Notes: generated by a model not told the origin, from the sequence alone. A stretch of DNA of 64,000 nucleotides from Streptomyces sp. NRRL S-1022 (GCF_000720135.1 NZ_JOIU01000017.1:1-64000), one strand, 5' to 3'; shown: positions 8,656 to 17,982, numbered from the stretch's first letter. Made by a program: numbers and translations.

Positions 8656-9631
8656 GTGCGGTGGCCGGACGGTACCCGGTGGCGGGCACGGGGCGCGGGA
8701 TGCGCGCCGCCCCTGCTGCGCGCCCCGGCGCAGGTGGTGTTCCTGGCCGACGCGCGGGCCGGCGCCGTCTTCTGCCTCGCCCTGTGCGCGGCCGACTGGC
8801 GCTACGGCGCCTACGCGCTGGGCGGCGCCGCCCTCGGCGCCGGCGCCGCCCGGCTGCTGCGCGCGGCCCGCGACCGGATCGCCTCGGGGCTGGAGGGCCT
8901 CAACTCCTGCCTGTTCGCCCTCTGTTCCGCGGTGTTCCTGGGGGCGGGCCGGCTGTCCACCCTGCTGCTCGCCGCCGTGGGCTGCGTCGCGACCCCGGTC
9001 GTGACGGCGGCCGCGGTCCGGCTGCTGCACGTGTGGCGCCTGCCCCCGCTGACGCTGCCGTACTGCCTGCCGGCGAGCGCGGTCACCGTCGCCGCGCCCG
9101 TCTTCCGGCGGATCCGGCCGGCCGGCGGCAGCCGGGCCGCCCTGCTCCGCGTCCCCCCCCCCCGGCCCGACGGAGCTGCGCCCCGGCGAGCTGTGGCAGG
9201 CGTTCTTCCGCAACGTGTCCGAGGTCTTCTTCCTGGACGAGTGGTACGTCGGTGCTCTGCTGCTCGCCGGTCTGTTCCTGGCGAGCCGGGCGGCGGGCCT
9301 GGTGGCCTGCGCCGGCAGTGCGAGCGGCCTCCTGACGGCGTGAGCGCTCGGCGCGCCGGCGGCCCGGATCGCGGACGGCACGATGGGCTACGACGCGGTG
9401 CTCGTCGCCCTCGCCCTGTGCGGAGCACTCCACCCGGCCCCTTGGGCCACGCTGCCGTACGCGCTGCTCGGCGCGGTGGCGGTGACCGTGCTGACACCGG
9501 CCGTCGCCCATCTGCTCGCCCCGTCCGGCGGTCTCGTCCTCACCTGGCCGTTCGCGCTGACGACGCTCGGTTTCCTGGCCGCCGCCCGTTCCCTTCCCCG
9601 GCTCACCCCCGCTCTCGGCGACGGCACGTAG
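8656..9631 (+). pseudogene. Broken urea transporter (UT family) gene
   Basis: Frame 1 from GTG 8656 encodes an UT-like first half: QVVFLADARAG, IASGLEGLNSCLFAL, LPPLTLPYCLPAS. At a run of 11 C (9153-9163) similarity moves to another frame, GELWQAFFRNVSEVFFLDEW, the start of the second UT repeat. That frame meets an in-frame TGA at 9341 and continues as GYDAVLVALAL to TAG 9631. UT proteins are two-repeat urea channels in the membrane. One extra C would explain the shift, but the TGA is a second, independent lesion, so inactivation is likely rather than a simple sequencing slip. Confidence 0.8.
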
Positions 9632-9732
9632 ACTCCCGCTTCCCGAGCCGCTCCGGGCGCAGACGCCCGCGCCCGGCTGGGCCGCCTGTGAATCCGGTGT
9701 GCATCCGCGCTGTTCGGACCACCTGTTTGCTA

Positions 9733-9752
9733 GATTGCGCAACTACGCAATC
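9733..9752. promoter_or_regulatory. Palindrome upstream of the LCP gene
   Basis: GATTGCG-CAACTA-CGCAATC has perfect 7-bp arms and a 6-base centre. It lies 34-53 bases before the LCP start in an AT-richer patch. It has the size of a MarR- or TetR-type operator; the cognate regulator is unknown. Confidence 0.45.
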
Positions 9753-9785
9753 GAGTGCTGGTGCGACCGTTCAGGGGAGTGGGAG

Positions 9786-11501
9786 ATGAGCGACCCGTGG
9801 GACGGGCCGGCCGGCCAGGCAACGCGCAGCCGCGGCACACAGGTTCCCCGTCAGCGCGGGGCCGGGCCGGACGGCGCGCACCCGCCGGGCGGCCGGGCCG
9901 CCGCCCAGGCCGCCTCGCGTGCGCGCGGCGGCTCACGGAACCGGCGCCGGGCCCGCCCGGCGGGCCGCGGCAAGCGTCTCCTGAAGATGACCGGGATCCT
10001 CCTGTCCGTCCTCGTCGTGGTGACCGCGGGCGCGGGCTGGTGGTTCTACCAGCACCTGAACGGCAACATCCACAGCGTCTCGCTGGACGGCAAGGGCGGC
10101 ACGGAGAAGGCCGACGCCTTCGGCCGCACCCCCATCAACATCCTCGTCATGGGCTCGGACGGCCGTACCAGCGCGACGGACTGCAAACTCGGCGGCGGCT
10201 GCGCGAGGACCGGGGTGCAGACCGGCAGCAACGCGGACGTGCAGATGGTGCTGCACATAGCCGCCGACCGCTCCAACGCCACCGTGATGAGCATCCCGCG
10301 CGACACCATGACCAAGGTGCCGGCCTGCAAGGACAGTGAGACCGGCCGGTCCACCGCCGGCTACTACGGCCAGATCAACAGCGCGCTCCAGTACGGCCCC
10401 GCCTGCCAGGTGGCCACGGTCCACCGGCTCACCGGCATCCCCATCGACCACTTCGTCAAGCTCGACTTCTCCGGCGTCGTGAAGATGTCCGACGCGGTCG
10501 GCGGCGTGTCCGTGTGCGTCAGCGACGACGTCTACGACACCTACTCGCACCTGAAGCTCTCCAAGGGCGCCCACACCCTCAAGGGCGTCGCGGCCCTGGA
10601 GTTCGTACGGTCCCGGCACGGCTTCGGCGACGGCAGCGACCTCGGCCGTACGATCTCGCAGCACATCTTCCTGAGCGCGATGATCCGCAAGTTCAAGAGC
10701 GCGGGCACGCTCACCGACCCGACTGCGGTCTACGCCCTCGCCGACGCCGCCACCAAGGCCCTGACCGTGGACGACGGCCTGGGCAGCGTGAAGAAGCTGA
10801 TCTCGCTCGCGGACGACGTCAACAAGGTTCCTACCAAGCGGATCACCTTCGCCACCATGCAGACGGCCCCCGACCCCGCCGACAGCGACCGGGTCGTGGT
10901 GGGCGCCGGCGCCCAGTCCCTGTTCTCCACGATCGCCGACGACCAGCCCCTGACCACCGGCTCCGGCAAGAAGTCGGCGGCGGCCCCGGTGACCGCGAAG
11001 GCCACGGCCACCGCCTCCGCCGTACCCGCCGCGCAGATCACGGTGACCGTGGAGAACGGCACCACGGTCACCGGCCGTGCCTCCGCCGTCGCCGCCGCCC
11101 TCACCGGCAAGGGCTTCAGCCCGGCCACCACCACGGCCAACGCCCCGAGCCCCGCGACGAGCACCACCCTCACCTACGGCCCCGGCCGGAAGCCGGAGGC
11201 GCAGACCGTGGCCAAGGCGCTCGGCCTGCCCTCCTCGCACCTGGAACAGGGCAGCGGCACGGGCCTGACCCTCGTGATCGGCGGCGACTGGCCCAGCGGC
11301 AGCCGCTACCCGGGCGGCGGCGCCGCGCCCGCGCCCGCCGACCCCAAGGCCGCCGTCGGCGGCGCCCACGCCTCCACCGCCGACCAGGCCAAGACCTGCG
11401 CCAAGGTCAGCCCCTACAGGACGGTCAGCGTCGACGGCGTCGCCATGACCCCGGCCCAGGCGTACGAGGCGGCGCGGAGCAAGCCCGACTCCGACTCCTG
11501 A
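9786..11501 (+). CDS. LytR-CpsA-Psr (LCP) family cell-wall glycopolymer ligase
   Basis: A 571-residue membrane-anchored protein. It has a basic, disordered N-terminal cytoplasmic tail (1-60), one membrane helix (ILLSVLVVVTAGAGWWFY), the extracytoplasmic LCP domain (NILVMGSDGRT, VMSIPRDTM, ALEFVRSRHGFGDGSDLGR) and a C-terminal LytR_C domain (ITVTVENGTTVTGRAS). The Asp and Arg residues in those motifs bind metal and lipid pyrophosphate. LCP proteins transfer glycopolymers from lipid carriers to peptidoglycan. I chose ATG 9786, which follows GGGAGTGGGAG; the upstream extension is not protein-like. Confidence 0.92.
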   Translation: MSDPWDGPAGQATRSRGTQVPRQRGAGPDGAHPPGGRAAAQAASRARGGSRNRRRARPAGRGKRLLKMTGILLSVLVVVTAGAGWWFYQHLNGNIHSVSLDGKGGTEKADAFGRTPINILVMGSDGRTSATDCKLGGGCARTGVQTGSNADVQMVLHIAADRSNATVMSIPRDTMTKVPACKDSETGRSTAGYYGQINSALQYGPACQVATVHRLTGIPIDHFVKLDFSGVVKMSDAVGGVSVCVSDDVYDTYSHLKLSKGAHTLKGVAALEFVRSRHGFGDGSDLGRTISQHIFLSAMIRKFKSAGTLTDPTAVYALADAATKALTVDDGLGSVKKLISLADDVNKVPTKRITFATMQTAPDPADSDRVVVGAGAQSLFSTIADDQPLTTGSGKKSAAAPVTAKATATASAVPAAQITVTVENGTTVTGRASAVAAALTGKGFSPATTTANAPSPATSTTLTYGPGRKPEAQTVAKALGLPSSHLEQGSGTGLTLVIGGDWPSGSRYPGGGAAPAPADPKAAVGGAHASTADQAKTCAKVSPYRTVSVDGVAMTPAQAYEAARSKPDSDS

Positions 11502-11524
11502 GCGGCACGGCGGGGGCCGTCGGA

Positions 11525-12370
11525 TCAGACCTTGCGCCAGCGCGCGTTGCACCAGGAGAAGACGCCGAACGCGGCCAGCCCCAGCGCGACCAGGGCGAGC
11601 AGCCACGGGCCGGCCGGCAGCTCCTGGAATCCGCGCAGGGTGTCGTCCATGCCCCTGGCCTTGCCCGGCTGGTGCTTGACGGCGGCGACGACGGCGAACA
11701 CCCCGGCCGCGGCGAAGACGACCCCACGGGCACTGCCACCGGTCACGCCGACGGCCTCCACGACCCTGCGGGTCCTGGCGGACATCTCGTGGATCCGCAG
11801 GTGCTTGCGGAATTTCCGCTGCACGGCCCGTACCGCGATCCAGAGCCCCGCGATCACGACTCCGGCACCCGCGATGCCGAGGATCCACTGGCCGCCGGGC
11901 CACTCCAGCACCCGGGCGGTGACGTCGTCGGTGTGCCGGTCGGAGGACCCGCTGCCGCTGCCCCGGTCCCCGGCCGCGTAGGCGAGCACCGAGTACGACA
12001 CGAAACAGTAGAAGACGAAACGGAACAGGTCCGCCACCCGCCGGGAGAGCTTGGACCCGTCGGTGCCCGGCCCGCCGAACACCGCCTCCGACAGCCGCCA
12101 CAGCGCCATCCCGGCCAGCCCGATGCCGACGGCCCACAGCATCACCGACCCGAACGGCCGTCCGGCCAGCTCACCGAGGGCGCCACCGCGGTCGGCCTGG
12201 TGCCCGCCGCCGTCACCGCCGAAGGCGATCTGCACCGCGATGACCGCCACGAGTACGTAGATCAGGCCGCGTGCCGCGAAACCCGCGCGGGCCGCCGCGG
12301 CCATGGCCGTGCTGTCCGCTGCCCGGCGCGCCCCGAAACGTCCCTGCAGTGCCCATGAGCGTGCATTCAT
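11525..12370 (-). CDS. DUF1206 integral membrane protein
   Basis: A 281-residue protein with six predicted membrane helices in three pairs, as in DUF1206: ARAGFAARGLIYVLVAVIA, later LFRFVFYCFVSYSVL and a third ARGVVFAAAGVFAV. Each repeat begins with an AR-G-(V/I) pattern. Function is unknown. ATG 12370 was chosen because the frame upstream of it is non-coding in character. It converges with the LCP gene and diverges from the TetR gene. Confidence 0.85.
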   Translation of the reverse strand: MNARSWALQGRFGARRAADSTAMAAAARAGFAARGLIYVLVAVIAVQIAFGGDGGGHQADRGGALGELAGRPFGSVMLWAVGIGLAGMALWRLSEAVFGGPGTDGSKLSRRVADLFRFVFYCFVSYSVLAYAAGDRGSGSGSSDRHTDDVTARVLEWPGGQWILGIAGAGVVIAGLWIAVRAVQRKFRKHLRIHEMSARTRRVVEAVGVTGGSARGVVFAAAGVFAVVAAVKHQPGKARGMDDTLRGFQELPAGPWLLALVALGLAAFGVFSWCNARWRKV

Positions 12371-12544
12371 ACACCGCCGATGCCCCCGCACGGCGGTCCG
12401 ACACCTGCCCGCCGGGGCGCTGCTCGCTCGTATGCCGGGCGCATGTGCCAACTGGACGCCAACCGCCCCGGCGCGCCTTGTCGTTGAGATCCGTGCGGTA
12501 TGGTACGAGCTGTTTGGTTTAATTTTCAGCTTGGGGGAGGGTCC

Positions 12545-13207
12545 ATGGCTCGGCAGGAGCGAGCTGTCCGGACCCGGCGCGCTGTTCTTGAGGCCGCGGC
12601 GGCCGTCTTCGCCGAACGCGGCTACGCGGCTGCCACCATCGCCGAGATCCTCAACCGGGCCGGTGTCACCAAGGGCGCCCTGTACTTCCACTTCGACTCC
12701 AAGGCGGCCCTGGCCCGAGGTGTGCTCCAGGAGCAGATGCGGACCGAGTACCACCTCCCGCGGGAACTCAAGCTCCAGGAGTGGGTGGACGCGGGCATGA
12801 CCCTGGCCAAGCGGCTGCCCCAGGAGCCCATACTCCTCGCCGGGGTCCGGCTCTCGGCCGACCTCCAGGGCCACGACGTCCTCGGCAGCGCCTGGCCGGC
12901 CTGGGCCCGGCTGACCTCGTGCGTCCTGACGGAGGCCAAGCAGCGCGGCGAGGTGCTCCCGCACGTCGTGCCCGAGGAGACCGCCCAGGTCTTCCTCGGC
13001 GCCTGGATCGGCGTGCAGTTCGTCTCGCAGGCCGTGGCGGGCTGGGCCGACCTCGACGAGCGCATGTCCGCGCTGTACGGCCACCTGCTCCCGGCGATCG
13101 CCGCCCCGGCCGTCCTCGTCCGCCTGGACACCGCTCCGGACCGGGGCGCCCGTGTGATCGCCGAGGTCCACGAGAAGTCGGCGGCCCTCGCCGGCGTCCC
13201 CGGCTGA
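12545..13207 (+). CDS. TetR-family gamma-butyrolactone receptor-like regulator (ScbR/ArpA type)
   Basis: A 220-residue regulator. The HTH (AATIAEILNRAGVTKGALYFHF) and overall length closely resemble ScbR/ArpA. A Trp in the AWPAW segment aligns with the conserved ligand-pocket Trp of this subfamily. Such proteins release DNA on binding butyrolactone-type signals. No AfsA-type synthase gene is adjacent, so it could be an orphan or pseudo-receptor. ATG 12545 follows GGGGGAGG. The promoter region is unusually AT-rich (about 12508-12532). Likely targets are itself, the neighbouring palindrome and the MMPL exporter. Confidence 0.88.
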   Translation: MARQERAVRTRRAVLEAAAAVFAERGYAAATIAEILNRAGVTKGALYFHFDSKAALARGVLQEQMRTEYHLPRELKLQEWVDAGMTLAKRLPQEPILLAGVRLSADLQGHDVLGSAWPAWARLTSCVLTEAKQRGEVLPHVVPEETAQVFLGAWIGVQFVSQAVAGWADLDERMSALYGHLLPAIAAPAVLVRLDTAPDRGARVIAEVHEKSAALAGVPG

Positions 13208-13267
13208 CCCGCTCCTTCCGCCCGGCCGTCTCCCCACCCGGCGCGACGGGCGCACCCGTCGGCCCGG

Positions 13268-13291
13268 ACCAAACCGCTGAGCCGGTTTGTC
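13268..13291. promoter_or_regulatory. Palindrome resembling a butyrolactone-receptor operator
   Basis: CAAACCG (13270-13276) and CGGTTTG (13283-13289) form a perfect inverted repeat around CTGAGC. AAACCG/CGGTTT half-sites resemble ARE elements bound by ScbR/ArpA-like proteins. It lies 63 bases after the regulator's stop codon. A single GCCGGTTTG half-site recurs at 13862-13870 upstream of the MMPL gene. Confidence 0.5.
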
Positions 13292-13319
13292 ACCGTCGCC
13301 CGTATGATCACGTCCCACC

Positions 13320-13828
13320 GGAAGGGGACCCCGGCTCGATCGCCGAGGCCGGGCGCCGGGCCGCCGCCGTGGGACCGGCCGCGCGGACCCGCCGGCTGCG
13401 GCTGCGCGCCGAGCAACCCCCGCTGCCCCGGTGTGTTCGCGGTGGCGTTCTTCGCCCAGCCCCTCCACTGGAGGGACCGGGAGCGGGTGGCGCGGACCGT
13501 CCTCGGCACGCTGGAACCCGGCGGCGCGCTGGTGCACCTGGCCGACCGGAAGACCGGGGCCCGCACCATCGCGGGCCCGCCCTGCCCGGCCGTGCCCTAC
13601 GCGGGCATCGTCGGCCTGGTCACGCGGTACCCCGGCCCCGTCCCCCGGGCCGGACGGGACCTGTCGCCGAACGGCACACCGGGCGGCGAGGCGGCGGTGT
13701 TCGGCCCGCACCGCGAGTCCTTCGAGGCGGACCCGCGCCGCCTGCTCGCCGGTACGTCCCCGCCGGGCCGGTTCGCCGAACGGCCGCCGGGCACCGCGGT
13801 GTTCGTCCGGTGCCGGCGTCTTCCGTGA
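13320..13828 (+). pseudogene. Decayed class I SAM methyltransferase gene
   Basis: Fragments of a methyltransferase occur in two frames. Frame 1 at about 13330-13430 gives GDPGSIAEAGRRAAAVG and RRLRLRAEQPPLP. Frame 2 then gives VFAVAFFAQPLHWRDRERV, LEPGGALVHLADRK and GGEAAVFGPHRESFEADPRR, ending at TGA 13828. The expected AdoMet-binding N-terminus is absent, and the middle jumps from GGEAAVF to FEADPRRLL, suggesting an internal deletion. It sits between a receptor-type regulator and an exporter, like the remnant of a small biosynthetic locus. Confidence 0.65.
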
Positions 13829-14045
13829 GCCGGTCTGGCCTCGGCTTTGTCCGGAAAGTTGGCCGGTTTGCCTGTCTGGCGCCGGCCACGCGCGTCTGGT
13901 GCCGGAACGCGTGTTCACGGTCATTAGGATGTGAGGCCAAGACAACCATGCGACCGGCCCGTTGGATCCGGGCCGGTCGGGGTCGCCGATGCCAGGGACC
14001 GCTCCCCGGGCTGCGGTGATCTTCCTGCCCAGGAGGACCCTCCGC

Positions 14046-16229
14046 ATGTTCCGACGAATAGGCAACGCCGTCGTCCGTCATCCCATTTGGACGATAGTGG
14101 CGTGGCTGATCGCTGCGGTGGCGATCGTCGCCACCGCCCCGAGCCTGCCCTCCAACAGTGACGAGAGCAGTTTCCTGCCCAAGAGTTACGAGTCCATCAA
14201 AGCGGCGGACCTGCAGCAGAGGGCGTTCCCCAGCGCCTTCACCCCGTCCGCGATCGCGCTCTACCAGCGCACCGACGGCGGCAAGCTGACCGCCGCCGAC
14301 CAGAAGGACGTCGCCCGGATCACCACCGAACTGGGCGGCAAGCACATCGACCAGGTGCAGAAGGTCGTCCCCGGCCAGCCGTCCAAGGACGGCAGGTATG
14401 CCCTGACCCTGGTGCAGATGGACAGCAAGAACGCCGGTCAGCCCAAACAGGCCGACGCGGCGAAGGAGTTGCGTGACGAGGTCAAGAAACTGGCCAAGGG
14501 CACGCATCTCGACGTCAAGCTCGGCGGCTCCGCCGCGCAGGCGCTCGACCAGCAGGACTCGTCCAAGCGCGGCGAGGCGTTGATCGGTATCGGTACCTTC
14601 GTCATCATCCTGGTGACGCTGCTGATCATCTTCCGGGCGCCGCTCCTCGCGATCCTGCCCCTGGTGCTGATCGGACTGGTGTCCGCCGTCGCCAACGGGC
14701 TGATCGCCTACGCCACCAAGCTGTTCGACCTGGAGGCCAACAGCTCGATCTCCTCCATCCTGATCGTGGTGCTCTTCGGCGTGGGCACCGACTACTTCCT
14801 GTTCCTGATATTCCGTTACCGAGAGCGTCTGCGCGCCGGTGACGAACCCAAGCAAGCCATGATCAACGCGGTGGCCCGGGTCGGCGAGGCCATCGCCTCG
14901 GCGGCGGGCGCGGTCATCATCGCGTTCCTCGCCCTCGTGCTGTCCACGCTGGGCTTCCTGAAGCAGATGGGCCCGGCGCTCGCCATCGCGGTCGGCGCCA
15001 CCCTGGTCGCGGGTCTCACCCTGATCCCCGCCGTGGTCTCGCTCATCGGACCGAAGGTCTTCTGGCCCTCGAAGTCCTGGCAGAAGGAACCGCAGAACGC
15101 CCGCTTCGCCGCCCTCGGCCGGGGCGTCCAGCGCCGCCCGGCACTGACCGCCGTCGCGTCCGGACTGGTCCTGCTCGCCCTGTCGACCGGCATCCTCGGC
15201 TACAAGGCCACCTTCGACCTGGCGTCCGGCTCCATGCCCAAGACCAAGGAGTCGATGGTCGTCCAGGACGAGATGCAGAAGGCGTACTCGGCGGGCGCCG
15301 CGGCACCCACCGACGTCTACCTGTCCAGCACCGACGGCAAGCCGCTGGACCGGACCGCCTTCGACGCGTACGCGCAGAAGCTCGGCACCGTGGACGGTGT
15401 GGCGAACGCCCGCATGACGCAGGTGAACAGGGCCGGCACCACCGCGGACTTCACCGTCACACTCAAGTACGAGGCGTCGACGGACAAGGCGATCGACGCC
15501 GTGGGCCGGGTCCGTGACGTCGCGCACTCCGCGGCGCCCGGCGGCACCGAGGCCCTGGTCGGCGGCATGTCCTCGATCTACAAGGACATCGACGCGGCGG
15601 TCAACCACGACTACCGGACGGTCTTCCCCGTCGCAGCCTTGCTCATCATGGTCATCCTGGGCCTGCTGCTGCGCAGTGTGGTCGCCCCCTGGTACCTCAT
15701 CGCCTCCGTGGGCCTCGGCTTCGGCGCCACCCTCGGTGCCACCGTGTGGATCTTCCAGGAGGGGCAGGGCCACTCGGGGCTGATGTTCATGCTGCCGGTG
15801 ATCATGTATCTCTTCGTGGTCGCGATCGGCACCGACTACAACATCCTCATGATCGCCCGGCTGCGGGAGGAGGCCCGCGAGGGCCGGGAGCCGCGCGAGG
15901 CGGCCGGCATGGCGGTCCGGCACGCCGGGCCGACCGTCGCCGCGGCGGGCTTCATCCTGGCGGCCACCTTCGCCACGATGATGCTGGCGGGCAACTCGCT
16001 GCTCTCGGAGATGGGCTTCGCGGTCTCCTTCGGCATCGCGGTGGCCGCGTTCGTCATGGCGATGTTCTTCACGCCGAGCCTGACGGCCCTGATCGGCCAC
16101 GCGGCCTGGTGGCCGGGCCACGGGGACCGGGCGGAGGTGCCGGCCGCCGGCACCGGAGGTTCCGGACCCGTCAGGGGTGACGAGGAGCGGGACAGCACCG
16201 CCCACGATCCCGCCGGGCGCCGCGGCTAG
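14046..16229 (+). CDS. MMPL/RND family transporter
   Basis: A 727-residue membrane protein with the MMPL layout. It has an N-terminal helix (RHPIWTIVAWLIAAVAIVA), an extracytoplasmic domain, a block of helices with GVGTDYFLFLIFRYRERL, a second extracytoplasmic domain, and a second block with AIGTDYNILMIARLREE. The paired GTDY motifs carry the proton-relay Asp/Tyr typical of MMPL proteins, which export lipids or natural products. AGGAGG sits 9 bases before ATG 14046. The upstream TetR regulator suggests ligand-controlled export. A strong terminator follows. Confidence 0.92.
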   Translation: MFRRIGNAVVRHPIWTIVAWLIAAVAIVATAPSLPSNSDESSFLPKSYESIKAADLQQRAFPSAFTPSAIALYQRTDGGKLTAADQKDVARITTELGGKHIDQVQKVVPGQPSKDGRYALTLVQMDSKNAGQPKQADAAKELRDEVKKLAKGTHLDVKLGGSAAQALDQQDSSKRGEALIGIGTFVIILVTLLIIFRAPLLAILPLVLIGLVSAVANGLIAYATKLFDLEANSSISSILIVVLFGVGTDYFLFLIFRYRERLRAGDEPKQAMINAVARVGEAIASAAGAVIIAFLALVLSTLGFLKQMGPALAIAVGATLVAGLTLIPAVVSLIGPKVFWPSKSWQKEPQNARFAALGRGVQRRPALTAVASGLVLLALSTGILGYKATFDLASGSMPKTKESMVVQDEMQKAYSAGAAAPTDVYLSSTDGKPLDRTAFDAYAQKLGTVDGVANARMTQVNRAGTTADFTVTLKYEASTDKAIDAVGRVRDVAHSAAPGGTEALVGGMSSIYKDIDAAVNHDYRTVFPVAALLIMVILGLLLRSVVAPWYLIASVGLGFGATLGATVWIFQEGQGHSGLMFMLPVIMYLFVVAIGTDYNILMIARLREEAREGREPREAAGMAVRHAGPTVAAAGFILAATFATMMLAGNSLLSEMGFAVSFGIAVAAFVMAMFFTPSLTALIGHAAWWPGHGDRAEVPAAGTGGSGPVRGDEERDSTAHDPAGRRG

Positions 16230-16250
16230 CGGCACGTGGTGTGACCGACG

Positions 16251-16286
16251 AGTCCTGCCGGGCCCCGCGGCCCGGCAGGACTTTTT
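16251..16286 (+). terminator. Intrinsic terminator after the MMPL gene
   Basis: A perfect 13-bp stem (16251-16263 with 16270-16282) closes a 6-base loop and is followed by a T run to 16286. It is 22 bases past the MMPL stop and can also serve the convergent ACT-protein gene. Confidence 0.9.
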
Positions 16287-16314
16287 CCTGCCCGCCACCG
16301 CGGGCCCGTACGGC

Positions 16315-16713
16315 TCAGCGCCCGGCGTCCGCCAGCCGGCGCAGCACCTGGACCGCCTGCTCGGCCTGCTCGTACGGCACGAAGAGGTGGTCGTGGTGGA
16401 AACCCGCGACGACGTTGCAGCTCAGGCCCGCGTCGGCGAGAGCCCGGGCGACCGCGGCGGTCAGACCGACCGCGTCCAGCGCGGAGTGGACGCGCAGGGT
16501 GATCCACCCGGCCACATAGTCGTACGCCATCCCGGCCGCGTCCGCGTCCGCCTGCGGCACCACGAGGGTCAGGCCCTCCTGCTCGGCGACCGTGACGACC
16601 GGAGAGACCCCGGAGGGCACACCGCCCTCGGCCGTGGTGAAGACATAACGGCCCGGGTTCAGCTCCGGCCGCATGTCGCTCAGCAGTGTGCGCAGATCCG
16701 TCTCACCGGTCAT
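16315..16713 (-). CDS. ACT domain-containing protein
   Basis: A 132-residue protein with two ACT-like halves, MRPELNPGRYVFTT to the middle and then WITLRVHSALDAVGLTAAVARALADAG. It resembles the DUF2241/ACT_7 type found widely in bacteria. ACT domains usually bind amino acids allosterically. No catalytic domain is fused, so a stand-alone sensor role is inferred. ATG 16713 (MTGETDLRTLL) was preferred over longer upstream frames without family similarity. Confidence 0.8.
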   Translation of the reverse strand: MTGETDLRTLLSDMRPELNPGRYVFTTAEGGVPSGVSPVVTVAEQEGLTLVVPQADADAAGMAYDYVAGWITLRVHSALDAVGLTAAVARALADAGLSCNVVAGFHHDHLFVPYEQAEQAVQVLRRLADAGR

Positions 16714-16882
16714 GGCACTCACCCTAAGGGCGGTCGGACCGGCCGGCCGCTCACCCGCCCGCTCGCGCATGCTCGTGTGAGCCCTGTATGCGCCCCCGGC
16801 GCTGCGGCAAGACTGCGCTGTCGGCGGGCGGCGGCCGCCACCGTCCGCCCGTCGTCCGAGCCGAGAAAGGCAGGTGGCCCGC

Positions 16883-17605
16883 GTGCAGTTGCGTCTGCCC
16901 ACGTCCGTGCCGGAAGCCCGGGAGTGCCTGGCCGAGGGGGCCGTACCGATCGGCGGGGCGACGCTCGTGTGGGCGACCTGGCAGCGGGACGGGTTCCCCC
17001 AAGCGGCGTTCTCCCTGCGGGAGTTGCCGGAGGCCAACGTCCTGGGTCCGGGGACCGTGGGCGGGGCCGTGCTCCTGCACCGGATCGACGCCACCGTGCC
17101 GGACGTCCTGCGGCTGGCCGCCGGCACCATCGGCACCGGCGCGGTGCGGCGGACCGCGACCGTCGGCGGCAACATCGTCGGCAGCACGCTGCGCTGCCTG
17201 CTGCCCGCCGCGCTCGTCCTGGACGCCCGGGCGACCGTCCTGGAACCCGACGGCGTCCGCGAGGCGGACCTGGCCGAGGTGGTCGCCAAGCGTCCCGTCC
17301 TGCTCAGCCTGCGCTGGCGCCCGCCGACAGCCTCCGCGTACCGCAAGCTGCCCGGCGAGGCGGGCGGGGCACCGCCCCTCGTCGTGGCCTCCGCCCTGCA
17401 CGCCGGGCACGGGACGCCCGACCGCCTGCGCGTCGCCGTACGGGACGGCTACGACGTCCTCAGCGGCACCACCGTGTGCGAGCCCGGCGCCGAAGCGACC
17501 CTCGGCGCGCTGCGCGGCACCGCCCTCGGTGAACTGCCCGCCGCCGCGTGGGACTTCGTCCGGCCCCAGGTCATAGGCCTGCTGGAGAACCGCGGTACGG
17601 ACTGA
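16883..17605 (+). CDS. FAD-binding subunit-like protein of the xanthine dehydrogenase family
   Basis: About 240 residues matching the molybdopterin dehydrogenase FAD-binding fold (FAD_binding_5): AVPIGGATLVW for the first FAD loop and RRTATVGGNIVGSTLRC for the second, then a CO_deh_flav_C-like tail. In xanthine and CO dehydrogenases this subunit passes electrons between Fe-S clusters and an acceptor. No 2Fe-2S or molybdenum subunit gene is next to it, so it is an orphan. GTG 16883 is preferred, with GCAGGTGG just upstream; GTG 16874 is possible. Confidence 0.75.
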   Translation: MQLRLPTSVPEARECLAEGAVPIGGATLVWATWQRDGFPQAAFSLRELPEANVLGPGTVGGAVLLHRIDATVPDVLRLAAGTIGTGAVRRTATVGGNIVGSTLRCLLPAALVLDARATVLEPDGVREADLAEVVAKRPVLLSLRWRPPTASAYRKLPGEAGGAPPLVVASALHAGHGTPDRLRVAVRDGYDVLSGTTVCEPGAEATLGALRGTALGELPAAAWDFVRPQVIGLLENRGTD

Positions 17606-17982
17606 CGCCACGTCCGGCCCGCCGGTCGTTTGCGGTCCAGGCGAAGACGCCGGCCGGTCGGCACCGTCCTGCCCGAGCCTGACCCGGTACGCGACCCGCG
17701 TACCGGGAAGCGGCTGCGCAGGCAGACGGCGGCGGACGGGTTCGACGCGGTCCGCGAGGTGCGATGCGACGGGCGGGGCGGCTTCGGGGTACGGCCCTGA
17801 CCCCCGCCCGGGAGAGGGTGTCTCCCGCATTCGGCTGCTTCGCGCCCCACCGGGAACCCCCTGGTGAGAGCGGCCCGGCGCCGGAAACACAAGGTCCGTG
17901 GGGCCTACCGGTGCGACGGGGGACGGGGTACCCCTGGAAGGGAGGCCTCCGCCGAGGCCGCATCCCTGGAAGGAGTCCGGCC
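17606..17982. other. Intergenic region before the ferredoxin-MBL gene
   Basis: I find no convincing gene in these 377 bases. One short stretch at about 17675-17795 is codon-biased and open but matches nothing I recognise. The promoter of the downstream MBL gene must lie here. AAGGAG at 17970-17975 is its ribosome site. Confidence 0.4.

Noticed and set aside
9153..9163. C11 tract as a phase-variation switch
   Set aside because: A second stop at 9341 would still truncate the protein, so switching the tract cannot restore it alone.
13620..16298. Minus-strand open frame of 892 codons
   Set aside because: It is antisense to the MMPL gene and has only Arg/Gly/His-rich shadow composition.
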